Origin: Aspidiotus rigidus
Lineage: Eukaryota; Arthropoda; Insecta; Hemiptera; Diaspididae
Assembly: GCA_035079385.1 (NCBI GenBank)
Contig: JAVHKY010000012.1
Coordinates: forward strand, 6,972,501-7,036,500
DNA length: 64,000 nt
Direction: 5' to 3'
Shown here: piece after piece, positions 34,261 to 45,911 of the stretch
How positions within the stretch are numbered: the stretch's first letter is position 1
Layout of the letters: every line of letters starts with the position of its first letter
Position numbers and translations under genes: made by a program
The notes under the pieces: model-generated
The model's database searches: none
Told to the model about the DNA's origin: nothing
What the model saw: only the letters and a program-made list of their open reading frames with translations

Positions 34261-36554
34261 TGAGGTCTGAGCTTTGGCAGACGGCGGATTTTTTTTCTGA
34301 AAAACACCCTAACTATCCGCACATATTCCACTCAAAATTAATCTATAAAAGGTTTACCTTCCTTACTGCCTTCTCGTCTTCCTAATTTGTCAACAACTAT
34401 TCGACAATTTTGTTTACCAAGCTAAACAACCCGAGTGTGCTGACAGCTTGTTAGAACAAAAAAAAAGTGAAATCAAAATGATTGCCATTATATTTTAATT
34501 TGATGACTGTACTTGAAAGATAATTTTTATGATGTTGTATAAAGTCTTACTCAATGACACTAATTTTTTGAGAGAAGTGAGAAAATCGGTTGATACTCAA
34601 AAGACAGTGAGTCAGAATCTGTGCCAATCAACCTCGAGCCCTTATTTGTGGACTCCATAATTATGTTGTAGTCCTGAAACTGTTTCTGTCACAAGGTTTG
34701 ACAAAACTGTTTCAAGTTCATTTTTGTCTGATAAGTGCTGAGTTCAAAACTTTCTTCCAGTCTCTTTCGTGTGATATTATTTACTTTTTCCAATTTGGAG
34801 TTTATATCGTAAGCAAAGGAAGCGAAAACTATTAATCCAAATCAACTGATTAAGAGATTGGTCAAAATTGACAAGTTTCAGGAATTTGACTCCATCTGTC
34901 ACCAAAATATACCAAAATCGGAAACAAATCAGAGGGTACTGAGCACTTCACACTCGCACTACTAGCAACCTACACATTTTCTTGCACAGCGCTTTACTAA
35001 GCAGTGTCCAACAGAAAGTTGTATTCGTATTGTTGCAATTTCCTCCATAAGAGCTGAAATAATAATTTATGGCGCAAATAAAGAAGGGTTGTAACGTTTA
35101 CTAAAGTATCCGCCGTAATTTTTTTTGAAAATACTCGAGAAATTCAGCGTCGTCGGTTTTAAATTATAAAAGTTTCCAACTTTCGTTGAATATACTTCTT
35201 TTGTGAAAAAATATTTCGACTTTGTCGCTCGAATTTTTATTATAACTTATCTTTACCTTATTGTGCTATATTTTATAGCATCATTCATTCTATATAGACA
35301 GGCGGCGTGCAGTGTAGGATTGAAAACTCTCACGACAGCGTACAATACGTACCTCGTTTACGTAATTTATTCGCGATATTATCCGATAATTTTAATAGAA
35401 ATATTTTTACAAAAACTTCGAGATCAGAATAGGTGTGGCGAAGAAAGATTTTAACGACGAAAAGTGTTAATTTTCAGAGAAACTTATCGAATACGAATAT
35501 ATACGAATTTCGCGTGTTTGTCGTACCTAACCTTTTAGGTAATGGAATCTCGAATTGGGAATACTATCAAAGACTTCAATCCGACGTTCTGGAGTGTACC
35601 GGTATATAATATACAATAATACACTTTTATCGCGAGAAAATTCTTGCGAAGAAAAATTAGTTCAAATGAACAAGTTTTCAAGCTCCGGAATAACTTTTAC
35701 TCGACTCTATTCAATGTTATTTTGGCAGAGAAATTTTGTAAAATTGCAACAATAAATACTAAAGAGTTGAGGATAAAGTTTGAAATTCAGGATGTGCGAG
35801 TATAAACAGATAAAATAATGTATCGCGTAAATCGCGTTGTGTAGTGCAGTTAAAGCGGATAACTAAAAATGTAGATTTGTTATTCGTTTTAAATTCAACA
35901 AAATATCACAATAACGAGATACGTTTTACAAAACTTTAATGGGTAGCGTACAAACACACACACATACGTGTTAGGATAGGCAGCAAGGCGAACAGTTGAG
36001 AAATGTTAATGAAAGAAATCCTCGTTAATGCTAAAATACAGACAGAGCATTTTATATAGTTCTTAATATCGTGTTAATAACGATCATCTTTTTACATATT
36101 TCTGCTTTGAAAACGTGTTTAGTTGCCATCGATACTCTCTACAAGATTGAGACTTTTCTCTCTACTCTATTATTATTTAATTTTCACTCAGGTAGACAGA
36201 AAGAACGTTCAAATTTAGAGTCTCTTAATCGTTTCAGACATTCTCCAACAGACGCATATCATCATCGGGGATGAGGATGCGATCGCCTCAGATCGTTCGA
36301 GGCTAACACCATAGCTTTCGACTTTCTTACGGGGCCCATTCTATGAAGGGGGAGGAAGGTGTTTTGGTGAGAAAGTCCAGCCTTCGTTCAACCAATTCTA
36401 GTACTCACAAAGAACGAGGATTTTGATTTTATTTAAGAATACAGCAGAACGACAGCTTCCTTAACAAAATTGAACGAGCTACGCAAGGAATGCGTTTTAT
36501 GGGGTGGAGTGGTTTTTTTATTGAAAAAATTAGAAGGCCAGAAAAAATAAATTT

Positions 36555-37320
36555 TTCCAAGTCCAACTCCTTTATCAGAGTCGGTCACTCGTTCCCGGAT
36601 GGCGCGATGCCAACATTTTCAAAAAAACCCTTCCTTAAAACTGATTCCATGTTGAAATTTTAACAGGGAATTAGGTTTTATCGGGGTGGTTCTCGGAAAA
36701 AAATTCGGCGTCCGATTGGCCGGCAAAGCTCGAAGCTCGAAAAATTTCCGAATCCCCCTCCCAACATATTATATAGCTTGGACAGTGGGGCCTGTCACGT
36801 CACAGTTTTATGACTTCGTAGGTCAGCCTTGTGACGAAACAATCTGATGATAGCGTAGATCAGTTTTTTTTATAAGTCCGGGTTAGGTTAGGTCTTGTGA
36901 CGTCACATTCTGATGGCGTCATAGGTAAGCCTTGTGATGTCACAGTTTATATTTTTCACATCCTACGTGCCCCATAAAACAGGCTCTCGTCACCCCTCGT
37001 TCAACTCCGTTAAAAAACCCGTGAATTTTGGGAGCTTGAAGAAACAGTCGCGAGTACATTAACGGAGTTAAACAAGGCCTACCGGAAACATGCTTTAGGG
37101 GGAACGGGATGACTTAGAAAAATTTAGGTTCCGGAGCTATACTGTACTTGGATTCGGGAAAATTTCGACTTCAGATCCATGTATGATAGAAAAGGGACAA
37201 CTTCGAACTGTATAATTTTTTCCAAGTTCCCCTTCTATAGTTAGCATATGTTACGTTGCCGGCCGGCGGATATTTTCCCAAAATAACCTCGATAGAACAG
37301 GTTCCCTGTTGAAAATTTCG
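36555..37320. repeat. Composite repeat copy, reverse complement of 62580-62900
   Basis: 36555-36870 matches the reverse complement of 62580-62900, including GAGTCGGTCACTCGTTCCCG, GATGCCAACATTTTC and the TGACGTCA-type block. 36870-37320 continues with further 45 bp-type units and a CATAAAACAGGCTC motif. Confidence 0.75.
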
Positions 37321-37653
37321 ACCCTTGGAATCTTGATGACATAAAATAGTTTCATTATTAGGTTTGTGCCTATTTTGCAATTGCTCGTAATTTTGAGCAC
37401 TTAATGATATGATATCAAACAACGAAATAATTAAACTTCAAATGAAGGTCTCGTAACAACATTTAATTATTAGGAACTGAAAACAAAACACTGTAATGCT
37501 AAACTATAGTTGTGAGGCCTTTTGACGATAACCGTCATCATCGTAACTAGCTAACAAAACGATGTAGTGAAGGAGGCGCTGGCGAGAATTAGTGAACATG
37601 CAAAATCAGGAAATTGATGATTACACATCAGTGGAAGTGTAAAACGAAGACCG

Positions 37654-37686
37654 CGAGCACACATTTTCGATGAGCTCATCTTCAAC
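37654..37686 (-). ncRNA. Hammerhead-like motif, PLE G
   Basis: Minus strand: GTTGAAGA, perfect stem GATGAGCTCATC (6 bp without a proper loop, or a shorter stem with a GCTC-type loop), then GAAAATGTGTGCUCG. Same position relative to the endonuclease as in the other families. Confidence 0.4.
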
Positions 37687-37719
37687 GATCGCGCGGTTCA
37701 TCAGTTGGTATAGGTGTGG

Positions 37720-38280
37720 TGGTTTTTCTTCTTTGTTATTTCAACATTGTCTAAGGCCAACCGGCGGCGGAAGTTGGTTTCTATTTGCAGAATTGCTACC
37801 TCTCCACCTAGGTGTGACTTCTCCATGAGGTGTCTCGCGAAAGCCGATTTTATTGGGTTGTTGCTCTCATATGCCGTAATATGGTCGGTGATCCTCGCGC
37901 TTAAAGACCTCCCGGTCTCCCCGGCGTACGCAGCAGGGCAGTCTCTACAACAGAGTAAGTACTTTCCATTTTCGGATAAGAGGGGGGGGGGGAGGTTGAA
38001 TCTTTCCCATTTGGGACAAACCTTCCGATCTTGGAGAAAGGGAAGTACAAAGGGACCCTATTGATAGTCCGGAGTACTACGCCAATCTGGAAGGTGAAAT
38101 TGGAAAAATAGAGGAGGATCCTCTCAAATGTCCGGAGAGAGGGAGGGAGGAAAGGTAGTAATTGGCTGGAGAGCGGTTTTTACTTCCTTCTTCTGAATGA
38201 GGCCGTCAATATCAATTTTGAGCATATTGGCATGGGCCAAGTACTTAAGGAGTAGATTAAAAAATTGAAGCTGTCATTTT
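37720..38280 (-). pseudogene. PLE G linker and GIY-YIG endonuclease fragment
   Basis: Minus strand: LAHANMLKIDIDGLIQKKEV of the linker, then GKYLLCCRDCPAAYAGETGR (the CxxC pair and the YxGET motif), LSARITDHITAYESNN, IKSAFARHLMEKSHLG, and RRRLALDNVEI with the Glu. Divergent from PLEs A-F but with the same order of blocks. Confidence 0.8.
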
Positions 38281-38860
38281 ATGGGAAGAGGGGCATTAAG
38301 ACGACCCATTGACAAGGATGTCAGTGGTCGTATTCTTCCTGTAGATGGTCATTTCAAGACTATTACTAAGGAGAGAAATAGTGATGTCAAGAAAGTTTAT
38401 CTTAGAGCCTCCGATCTCGATCGAAAATTTAATGGAAGGGTAGAGATCATTCATGAAAGCGAGGAGGTCATACAAATTTTGTATGGGACCAGTCACACGC
38501 ATATTAGGTCATCGACGTGCTGGCGAAAGAGGAAGATGTTGTTGAGGAGAGGAAGCCTTGATTGGAAGATGTTGTCCTCCAATCTGGACATGAAAACTTC
38601 GGAGATAAGAGACCCCAGTGGTGATCCAATAAGGATACCAATGTCAGGAGGAAGTTTGAACATAGAGTTGTTACACTGGCATATATTGAGGCTGAAACAG
38701 CACTGAAGGAGGGATTTAAACTCCGAAATCATAGAAGGTGGGACTGCCGCCTCAAGAAGTAACTCCTCAATATGCTACCGAGTAGGTTGGAGGGAAACCA
38801 CCAGTCGGATAAAATTGTCTCTCATAGTCAATATTCCATCAGTGTCAACAGACCGCCATA
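38281..38860 (-). pseudogene. PLE G reverse transcriptase fragment
   Basis: Minus-strand coding in two frames. 38860-38493 gives LTMRDNFIRLVVSLQPT, then MISEFKSLLQCCFSLNICQC, IGILIGSPLGSLISEVFMSR (motif B) and FRQHVDDLICV (motif C, HVDD in place of YVDD). After a frameshift, 38502-38296 gives the segment with YPSIKFSIEIGGSKINFLDI and MTIYRKNTTTDILVNGSS. The N-terminal PLE domain is missing. Confidence 0.85.
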
Positions 38861-39139
38861 ATTGGACTACTTCTGACGAAAAAGATCGGTCCATTTCTGG
38901 GCGATAAAGATGCCATAAAACGGTATCTAATTAGGTGATATTAACAGGCCACTTCATTTGAACCTCTTATTGAGCCTTCCTCAAGTGAGAGAAGAGTGAA
39001 GATAGCGACCCTTGTTAGCAAGGTCATATTGAGACGACTGCAATTTTGGTCTGTAACGAAAGACACAACACTCACGTGTGGGAGTAATATTAAAGGAGGG
39101 AGTTGTAGGTAAACGAAAAAATCGAGCGAAAAATTTGAT

Positions 39140-39213
39140 CACCTAGTCGAGATCTGAGATCCTAGACCTTTCGCTTGCCGGGCGACTGCTCTAACTTCTG
39201 AGCTACGAGGGCG
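39140..39213 (-). tRNA. tRNA-like sequence (probably a SINE or pseudogene)
   Basis: Minus strand: GCCCTCGTAGCTCAGAAGTT then AGAGCAGTCGCCCGGCAAGC. The A-box (TAGCTCAGAAGTT) and a D-arm GCTC/GAGC are good, and an anticodon-like stem GTCGC/GCGA with loop CCGGCAA is present. The T-arm/B-box is decayed (GGATCTCAGATC). Position 33 is not T, so a working tRNA is unlikely. Confidence 0.45.
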
Positions 39214-39369
39214 ATCAATCTTTCGCGAATTTTTCCAAGTATCAACGACGAGAACTTGCACGTCACTACTCACAAACAATGACGACGGACACTCACCCAG
39301 TGCTCGAGTTTTTCATTTACCAACAACCCCCTTCCTTCAGTTTGCAAGTCTGCAAGCAACATGACGGTT

Positions 39370-39900
39370 GATTCATTCCGAAGATTCCAAGATATGTCAT
39401 AGGAATATCTGCTCAGAACTCGACTAGAAATTTTGGTCGAAATTTAAAGATTGTGCAGCCCACCCGATAATGCCCATTTTAGGCTGAAAGAGAGCACAAA
39501 TGTTGGAAGATGTTGAGGACAAATCAATTGAAAATGGACCAAGATATGTCCCAGGGATATCTGTCCAGAAAATTTTGGTGAAAAAGGAGTGATTGCGCGG
39601 TTCGTACGAGAATGGACTAAGGAAGAGAGTAAAAATATTGGACGATATCGAGTACAAATTGATTGAAAATGGACCGAGATATGTCCCAGGAATATCTGCC
39701 CAGAAATTGACTGGAAATTTCGGTCAAAATTGAGTGATTGTGCGCTTCGCACGAGAATGGACTAAGGAAGAAGTAAAAGTATTGGTCGATATTGAGGACA
39801 AATCGGCTGAAAATGAACCAAGGTACGTCGTAGGGATATCTGCCCAGAAATTTAATGGAAATTTTGTTCAAAATTGAGTGACTATCCGGCTCGCCCGATA
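39370..39900. repeat. Minisatellite of about 125 bp units
   Basis: Four imperfect units sharing CCAGGAATATCTGCCCAGAA and GAGAATGGACTAAGGAAGA. Short minus-strand open frames with FSRFVLNIDQYFY-like repeats arise from it and are not genes. Confidence 0.8.
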
Positions 39901-40560
39901 ATACTTATTTTTGACCAAAAAAGAGAGTGGTACTATTTTGCACTTTAATTTGGTGAAAAGAGGGGATTTCTTAATCGCCTACAGAGTATGAGGGGAGGGG
40001 GTAACTGCTCTTCAATTTGGCGGAAACAGGGTGGTGTACAGGTGTACTTGGAGATTTCTGAATCACCTATAGTGTATGAGAGGTGGGTACTATTTTGCTC
40101 TCTGATTTCGTAGAAGAAAAGGAGTGATACAAGTGTATCTACTGATTTCTGAATTACCTATGGGGTGTACAGGGAGAGGGGGTATTTGCTGTTTAATTTG
40201 GCGGAAGAAAGTGGTGTCCAGGTGTTACACAAATATTTCTAAATCACTTGTGGGGTATAAGGAAGTTACCATTTTGCTCTTTAATTTAACAGAAGAAGGG
40301 TAGTGTACAAGTGTACCTGCAGGTTTCGGAATTACCTACGGGGTATAAGGCGGTGTTGCACTCCCAGATTTCTGTATCATTTATGGGGTACACGGGACGT
40401 GTACTTGCAGATTTCTGAATCACCTACAGGGTGTAACTCGAAAACAAAAATTTCGTCCAGTAGTTTCGAGGTATAAGGGTTGTGCACTCGCAAATTTTTG
40501 AACCTCCTACAGAATATGAGGAAATATTTTTCCCGAAAATTTTCCAATTACGTTGATTTA
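39900..40560. repeat. Minisatellite of about 105 bp units
   Basis: About six diverged units containing TTTAATTTGGCGGAAGAA, CAGGTGT and TTTCTGAATCACCTA(C/T)(A/G)GGGT. No coding. Confidence 0.75.
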
Positions 40561-40629
40561 AGGGAAGGTGAGTGTACTCACAGATTTTCAAATTGGCTGA
40601 GGTGAGACTGAAGATATGAAAACAAGTCA

Positions 40630-40870
40630 AAAAAACGACGGCGACGGCTTCCTTAACGAAGTTAAACGAGGAACGCAGGGCACCTGTATTATGAGTCAAA
40701 TGGGAATTGGTATTGAAAATTCAAGGAGACGTAGATAAAGCTAGTATAAAGAAGGTCTAGACCTGCTGTAAGCCCAATATAATATAGTTTGAGAGTCTAA
40801 ATTTTTCTCGAATCTCGATCTGTATATGATAGCTCGAGAGTCGAAATTTTTCCACGTCCCTCTCCTATCA
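40630..40870. repeat. Composite repeat copy
   Basis: Near-identical to 33670-33830 (CGGCTTCCTTAACGAAGTTA, GAGTCAAATGGGAATTGG, AAGCTAGTATAAAGAAGG), followed by 45 bp units. The foldback element at 40875 is inserted in the last unit. Confidence 0.8.
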
Positions 40871-41689
40871 TATACAGGGTAGGGCAGAAAGATGTTTCCA
40901 GTTAAATGGGAGTTTGCGCTAAATCTGTTGTAGTGCGAAAACGCAAAAACGTGAGACGTATAGTTTAAATTTACGAATTTCGTATCTCAATTTTATCTTT
41001 AATTTGAGCCATATCCGAAGTTTCTACGACTTTTCTGAGCCGAGTTATGAACCAAAATGTGCCGAAAATTCAGCAAATCGCCAGGGTTCCCAAAATAGGG
41101 CTTGAAAATTAATTAATTTACATCAGCTGAATTTCGAAAATCTTAATAATGAAATTATTGTTTCATAAGTGAATTTGGACGGGGAACACGAAAAAAATAG
41201 TAACAAAACCTTAAGAAGCACCAAAATGGATTAATGGACCCAGAAAGGGTCAAAATTCCCCCAAATTGGAAAATCGTTCAAACTTCCAAATTGTAATTCG
41301 ATTTTCAAATGGAATTTCGAGCTGAGTCGAAAAAAAAACGTTTAAAAAATTCTTTGAAGCTTCAAAATGGGTTAATGGATCCAAAAAGGGTCAAAATTTC
41401 CCCAAATTGGTAAACCGTTCAGTTTAATTTTAATTCGATTTTCAAGTGGGATTTCGCGCTGAGTCCGAAAAAAATGCTTCAAAAATACTTCGGAGCACCA
41501 AAATGGGTTGATGGGCTCAAAGAGAATCAACATTCCTACAAGATGAAAAATTTGCGTAATCTTCAAAAATTGTTTTCAATTCTGAAGTAAAATTTAGCGC
41601 CGAGTCCGAGAAAAATACTGAAATGACCCTAGATGATCTCCAAAATGAAATATCAGAAATTTTTCTTATTCTGCAGTAAAATTGTTGAT

Positions 41690-42754
41690 TCAGGGGATGG
41701 AAGGAATGTCGACGAGTTCATCTGCCGTTGAGTGCTCGCGGAGTGAGAGATGGACTAGCGTCGGGTGACAGATCCGAAAGAGGAAATTGCGGAAATTCTC
41801 CTCATTTGGAGATTGGAGGGAGACGACAAATTCATCTTCCGTTGAAGGTTCGCAGTGAGAGATCGACTAGGGCTCTGCATATGATCAAAGCGGGAAAAAA
41901 TGCGAAAACTCGTTGTTTCAGTCAAAGAACGCAAAGTTTGTTTCTGTTTCGTGCTTGCGATAAGAGATCAACTGACGTCCCACCTATGAATAAAGCGGGC
42001 CAAAGTGCAAAAACTCATTGATTCAGGCAATGGGAGGATACCGCAAATTTAGTCTTGCTCGTGATGAACGATCAGCAGCTACAGCTCAGTCTTTGATTGA
42101 GGCAGACGAACGCCCGGAATTTCTCAGGCAAGCTCGACATTCGTCATGAGCTCGTGGTAAGAGAACGATCAAGACCCCGAGTATGACAAAGGCAAGCGAA
42201 TGACCCCTGGGTTCAACATAGATCGACTGAGGCCCCGTGTATGATCAAGGCGGGTGCTTCCGCAAAAACTCTTAATTTTAGAGAAATTGTGATGATCTCT
42301 GGGCCCGTGGTTTCATGCGAAGGAGCCAATGATGCCGTGAAGCTCGTCTCCCGGTGTCAACTCGCGATGAGAGAATGGATAGGGCAACAGATACCATGGA
42401 GGCAAACGAATGCGCGGATATTCCCGTGGTTTCTCAGAAAGGCGCGAACGATACCGTGAAGCTCGTCTTGTGTTGGCAGCTCGAGATGATAGAACAGTAG
42501 GGTCCCACGTTTGATGAGGCCGGGTGAATGCACAGAAATACTCCTGGTTTATCACAAACTTCACGGCTTCATTTGCGCCTTTGTGGGAAACCACGAGAAT
42601 TTTTGAGCATTCGTTTGATTCCGTGGTATCGGCAGCTCTGTCCAATCTCTCACCGCGAGCTAACAACGGAAGACAAGCTTCCCTCTCTCGGCTGGCGCTA
42701 CAATAAAATGATCGCACTCTTACCCGCATTCATTGCTAGAGGAATATGACTAAT
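41690..42754. repeat. Degenerate tandem repeat inside the foldback element
   Basis: Units of roughly 110-130 bp with GAGAGATCGACTAG..., TATGATCAAAGCGGG and GCGAAAACTC motifs, increasingly diverged to the right. Short open frames in both strands are by-products. Confidence 0.6.
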
Positions 42755-42841
42755 TAATCACTGCGACTGAACGAATGAAATACTCAAAATAGTAAAACGA
42801 GGAGTAAACTAAACAAAGCCACAGAAATACGATTACACACT

Positions 42842-42873
42842 GGAGCGCTTTCGATTAATAAACCATTGTCAAC
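42842..42873 (-). ncRNA. Hammerhead-like motif, PLE C
   Basis: Minus strand: GTTGACAATGG-TTTATT-AATC-GAAA-GCGC-UCC. Nearly the same as PLE B. Confidence 0.35.
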
Positions 42874-42930
42874 AGTGACATGAAAGCAACTGAGACCAAT
42901 TACCGCTAGGAAGGAGAACATCCGACGAGA

Positions 42931-44038
42931 TCATGACTGAACCAGCGAGTCATCACGATGTGAATCATACTCATAAACTAATTCAATCAATCCCTCATCA
43001 GGTATGTGCCTGTTTAGCACATTTAGGCTGTCGTTATTAAGGTGCCGAATAATTTCAATGTGCTCAAGCGCCGTTCGTTTGAAGTACGAGTTCTCCCTGT
43101 GGAGGAGGGTCTCGGACCCCTCTTTATAGCAGTGACCACTGGTAATGAGATGGTCCGCAAAAGCCGACTCCCCCAATTTCTTTTTCTCCCAAGCTTTCTT
43201 ATGCTCGTCAATTCTAATTTTAAGTTGACGGCCAGTCTCGCCTATGTATATCCCTTTACAATCATTACAATTCACCTTGTAGACACCACTTTTTTCGAGC
43301 AATGGGATAGGGTCCTTCAATTTGACAAAAAGACTTTTTACAGTATTAAGGTTATAATAAGCTGGTCGGAACCCAAACGGGCGGAGTACGCTACCTAATT
43401 TAGAAGAAAACTTCCCCAAGAAGGGGAGCCTTATCCAACGCTTCCTACTCTCCAATGTCGGATTGCGGGGGAGGGAGGTAGTGGAGTCCAGGCATTTCCG
43501 AGTCAACTTCCTCCGGACCATGAGGTCAATGTCTATGCTCACCTCATTCACTCTGGCCAAATGCTTTATAGTCGATAGCTCCCTTTGAAAGGCGGTCTGA
43601 CCAAGCGGAATACTGGTCAACCGGTGGACAAAGCTATTGAATGCAGCGGATTTATGGGCGACAGGGCAGAATGATCTGCCGTGGACAGTAGTATCGGTCG
43701 ATGTAACTTTCCTATAGATGGCGAATTCATGGACACCGTCTCTATTGGAGATCGTGAGGTCCAAAAAATTAATAGATGAACCGCCCACTTCCAATGTGAA
43801 TTTGATGGAAGGATACTGATTATTGATATACTTAAGAAACTCCAAAAGGAGATCTCTGGGACCGGTCCACGCACACAAAACATCATCGACGTACCTGCGC
43901 CAATAGTGTATATGACCCAAAAGCACATGGCCAGAGGAAAAAAGATCTAGCTCAAATTTTGACATAAATACCTCCGAGATGAGGGATCCCAGAGGAGAGC
44001 CAATAGGAATGCCAACCTCCTCAGGAAACTCAAAAAAC
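42931..44038 (-). CDS. PLE C RT motifs B-C, linker and GIY-YIG endonuclease
   Basis: Continuation of the PLE C ORF in the shifted frame. KFFEFPEEVGIPIGSPLGSL (motif B) lies before the first Met at 43965. Then YVDDVLCAWTG (motif C, intact), INFLDLTISNRDG, linker RKRWIRLPFLGKFSSKLG, GVYKVNCNDCKGIYIGETGR (note NCNDC keeps the CxxC pair), RIDEHKKAWEKKKLGESAFA, HIEIIRHLN, ending near DSHRDDSLVQS. All recognisable catalytic residues of RT and endonuclease are present, so one frame correction separates this copy from a full-length ORF of about 810-820 codons. Confidence 0.92.
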
Positions 44039-45379
44039 TTACCCCGACCAGCAGATGTTAAGCAAGTTGAAAAATTCCATCAATTCTTCATGACGGATAT
44101 TAAATTGTACCAAAAGGGTACCCATATATTTCATAGCAGTGGCTCTAGGAATATTGGGGAATAAGCCGACCACATCGAAAGAGCAAAGGGACGAATCCGG
44201 CGGGAAAGTTTCATCCTTCAGCTCATCAGCCAATGACACCGAATTCTTCACAGAGTAGGGAGACTCGAAATCTATTCTAGATTTAAACCATCGGTCTAGA
44301 TACTTCGCCAAAGAATAAGTGGGGGAGGACACAAATGAAACGACCGGGCGCATCGGGGTATCCTGTTTGTGAATCTTCGGTAGCCCGTATAATAGAGGAG
44401 GCACCGGGTTAGGCTCAAGGAGCAACTTTTTTAGAGCAGGAGTTTTAATAATAAATTCACAATTATTAATGACACGTCTTACTTCTTTTACGTGTTTTGG
44501 AAAATTGAAATTAGCATTTTCTTTAGCCCCACATTGGCTGAGAACGTCGTAAACCTTGGAGACGTACGAGGACCTATCCATTACAACAATGGCATTACTT
44601 TTGTCAGCCTTTGTAATGGTTAAGCCCTCCTCCCTGACCCTCCTCTTAATCTTCTTAATCACATCAGAAGCAAGGTCATTTATACGAGGGAGGGGGGTAT
44701 TACGGACGAGAGCAGCACAAGTTTTTTGGGTATTGACCCCAGGCCCAATTTTTATTTCGAGGACCGCAACTACATTAGCGAGAGTGTCGGCATTATTGAG
44801 GGGGGGTAGCCCGAATTTTAGACCTTTCTCCAGGAGATTCATCTCGTCACTATCGAACTCGGCATTGCTGCAATTTATAACACGCGGTTGAAACCTTTGG
44901 GTGACGCTGACGTCAGAACTTACATCCTGGACCGCGGAGGCTTTCAATTTTTGGAGGGAACAAATTTTCTTGTTTTTCTTTCGTTTCAACTTTGCCTCAA
45001 AAGACCGACATTTAACGTTAACAGATTTAATGAACAGATCCAACTCACCCGGATGCAGCATACCAGAAAGTTTGGAATGAACCATCAGGTTCAGCCTTGT
45101 GGTGATATTCATCTTACCATGCCACCTCCGTAATTCAGTGCGGATCCACTTTTCTGTTAAGAATTTTTCCAATTTTTCGGCGGTCTGGTTGCAGTCAGAG
45201 AAGAGCCTGAATTTAACAAACTTTGGTTTCAAATGCAATTTCAAGCATTTCCGAAGGAACCAAATGTGGGAGGTGAACGACAGCCTTTGGTTTCGAAACT
45301 TTACAAATAGGAACCGTAAATACGCCTCATTAGCGTCATTAATAGATTTTATACGGTCCTGCAAGTTATGGCCAAGCAT
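44039..45379 (-). CDS. PLE C N-terminal domain and RT fingers/palm
   Basis: 446-codon intact frame. Start chosen at 45379 (MLGHNLQDRIKSINDANEAY), at the edge of the 5' palindrome. Blocks: VKFRNQRLSFTSHIWFLRK, IRTELRRWHGKMNITTRLNL, a basic KRKKNKK patch near residue 140, [58 protein letters not shown] (RT), CSFDVVGLFPNIPRA (motif A). It ends at ICWSG, where a deletion of roughly 20 bp relative to PLE B (coding PNFCKFE) shifts the frame. Downstream coding continues at once in another frame. Confidence 0.9.
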   Translation of the reverse strand: MLGHNLQDRIKSINDANEAYLRFLFVKFRNQRLSFTSHIWFLRKCLKLHLKPKFVKFRLFSDCNQTAEKLEKFLTEKWIRTELRRWHGKMNITTRLNLMVHSKLSGMLHPGELDLFIKSVNVKCRSFEAKLKRKKNKKICSLQKLKASAVQDVSSDVSVTQRFQPRVINCSNAEFDSDEMNLLEKGLKFGLPPLNNADTLANVVAVLEIKIGPGVNTQKTCAALVRNTPLPRINDLASDVIKKIKRRVREEGLTITKADKSNAIVVMDRSSYVSKVYDVLSQCGAKENANFNFPKHVKEVRRVINNCEFIIKTPALKKLLLEPNPVPPLLYGLPKIHKQDTPMRPVVSFVSSPTYSLAKYLDRWFKSRIDFESPYSVKNSVSLADELKDETFPPDSSLCSFDVVGLFPNIPRATAMKYMGTLLVQFNIRHEELMEFFNLLNICWSG

Positions 45380-45467
45380 ACTGAACGAATGAAATATGAA
45401 ATACTCAATGAGTATTTCATTCGTTCAGTATGCTTGGCCATAACTTGCAGGACCGTATAAAATCTAA
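45345..45467. repeat. Palindromic 5' end of PLE C
   Basis: A perfect or near-perfect inverted repeat with arms of about 55 bp around a centre near 45405 (ATACTCAATGAGTAT). The outer end coincides with the target site duplication. Confidence 0.85.
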
Positions 45468-45911
45468 TAATCACTGCGAGTTGACAATGTAAGACGAGCA
45501 TCTCAGTACCAAGCTCTCCATCGCCTGATGGAACAATCTGAATTTCACACTGTTACCAGCTTCGATCATATGCGGGGCCTCAGACGATCACCGCGAGCAA
45601 TATTTTTTCTTGCGAAGCTCGATTTCTTTGAGAACCAAATGAAATTTGAAAGACTAAGCGATTTTCCAAATCCGTAAAATTGTGATCGTTTTTGGGCACC
45701 TTCACACATTTTGGTGCTTCGCATTCAACAGTTTTTTTTTTCAACTCAGCACACAATTCTACTCTGGAATCAAGAAAAACTTTGAAGGTTAGGCGATTGT
45801 TTTTGTTTTGAAGAAATGTTGACCCTTTTTGGTCTCATTAACCCATTTTGGTGCTTCGCAGAATTTCTTAACAATTTTATTCAGATTCAGCGCTAAATTT
45901 TATCTCAGAAT

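Larger units (their letters stand above)
37500..39250 (-). mobile_element. Penelope-like element G, copy 1
   Basis: Minus-strand relic of a second PLE type. In order from 39250 downward: a GTTCTCGTCGTTGATACTTG segment, a tRNA-like sequence (39213-39140), about 350 bp of linker, an RT fragment, a linker fragment (KYLAHANMLKIDIDGLIQKK), a GIY-YIG fragment, and the terminal hairpin at 37654-37686. The same order is found on the plus strand at 57661-58669 and 62054-62436. This copy lacks the PLE F insertion and so preserves the uninterrupted site (38242-38255). Confidence 0.8.
42767..45467 (-). mobile_element. Penelope-like element C, near-complete
   Basis: 2.7 kb insertion on the minus strand with a 12 bp target site duplication TAATCACTGCGA (42755-42766 and 45468-45479). 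It carries an almost complete ORF with a single disruption near 44038. The 5' end is a palindrome: sequence from about 45345-45398 (containing ACGGTCCTGCAAGTTATGGC) is repeated in reverse complement up to 45467. The motif GAACGAATGAAATACTCA occurs at both ends of the insertion. The 3' end has the pLTR with hammerhead-like hairpin at 42842-42873. This is the best preserved PLE here. Confidence 0.92.

Noticed and set aside
35203..35454. Hydrophobic 83-residue frame on the plus strand
   Set aside because: AT-rich, no motif, no splice or start context; a chance open frame is more likely than a membrane protein.
36886..36900. Telomeric TTAGG repeat
   Set aside because: Only two units here and two at about 59398-59409; too short to mean more than chance or a tiny interstitial trace.
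39140..39213. Functional tRNA gene
   Set aside because: The B-box is decayed, the anticodon loop lacks T at position 33, and the flanks are duplicated with PLE G.
39424..39871. Three overlapping minus-strand frames rich in Phe and Ser
   Set aside because: They coincide with the 125 bp tandem repeat and overlap in different frames.
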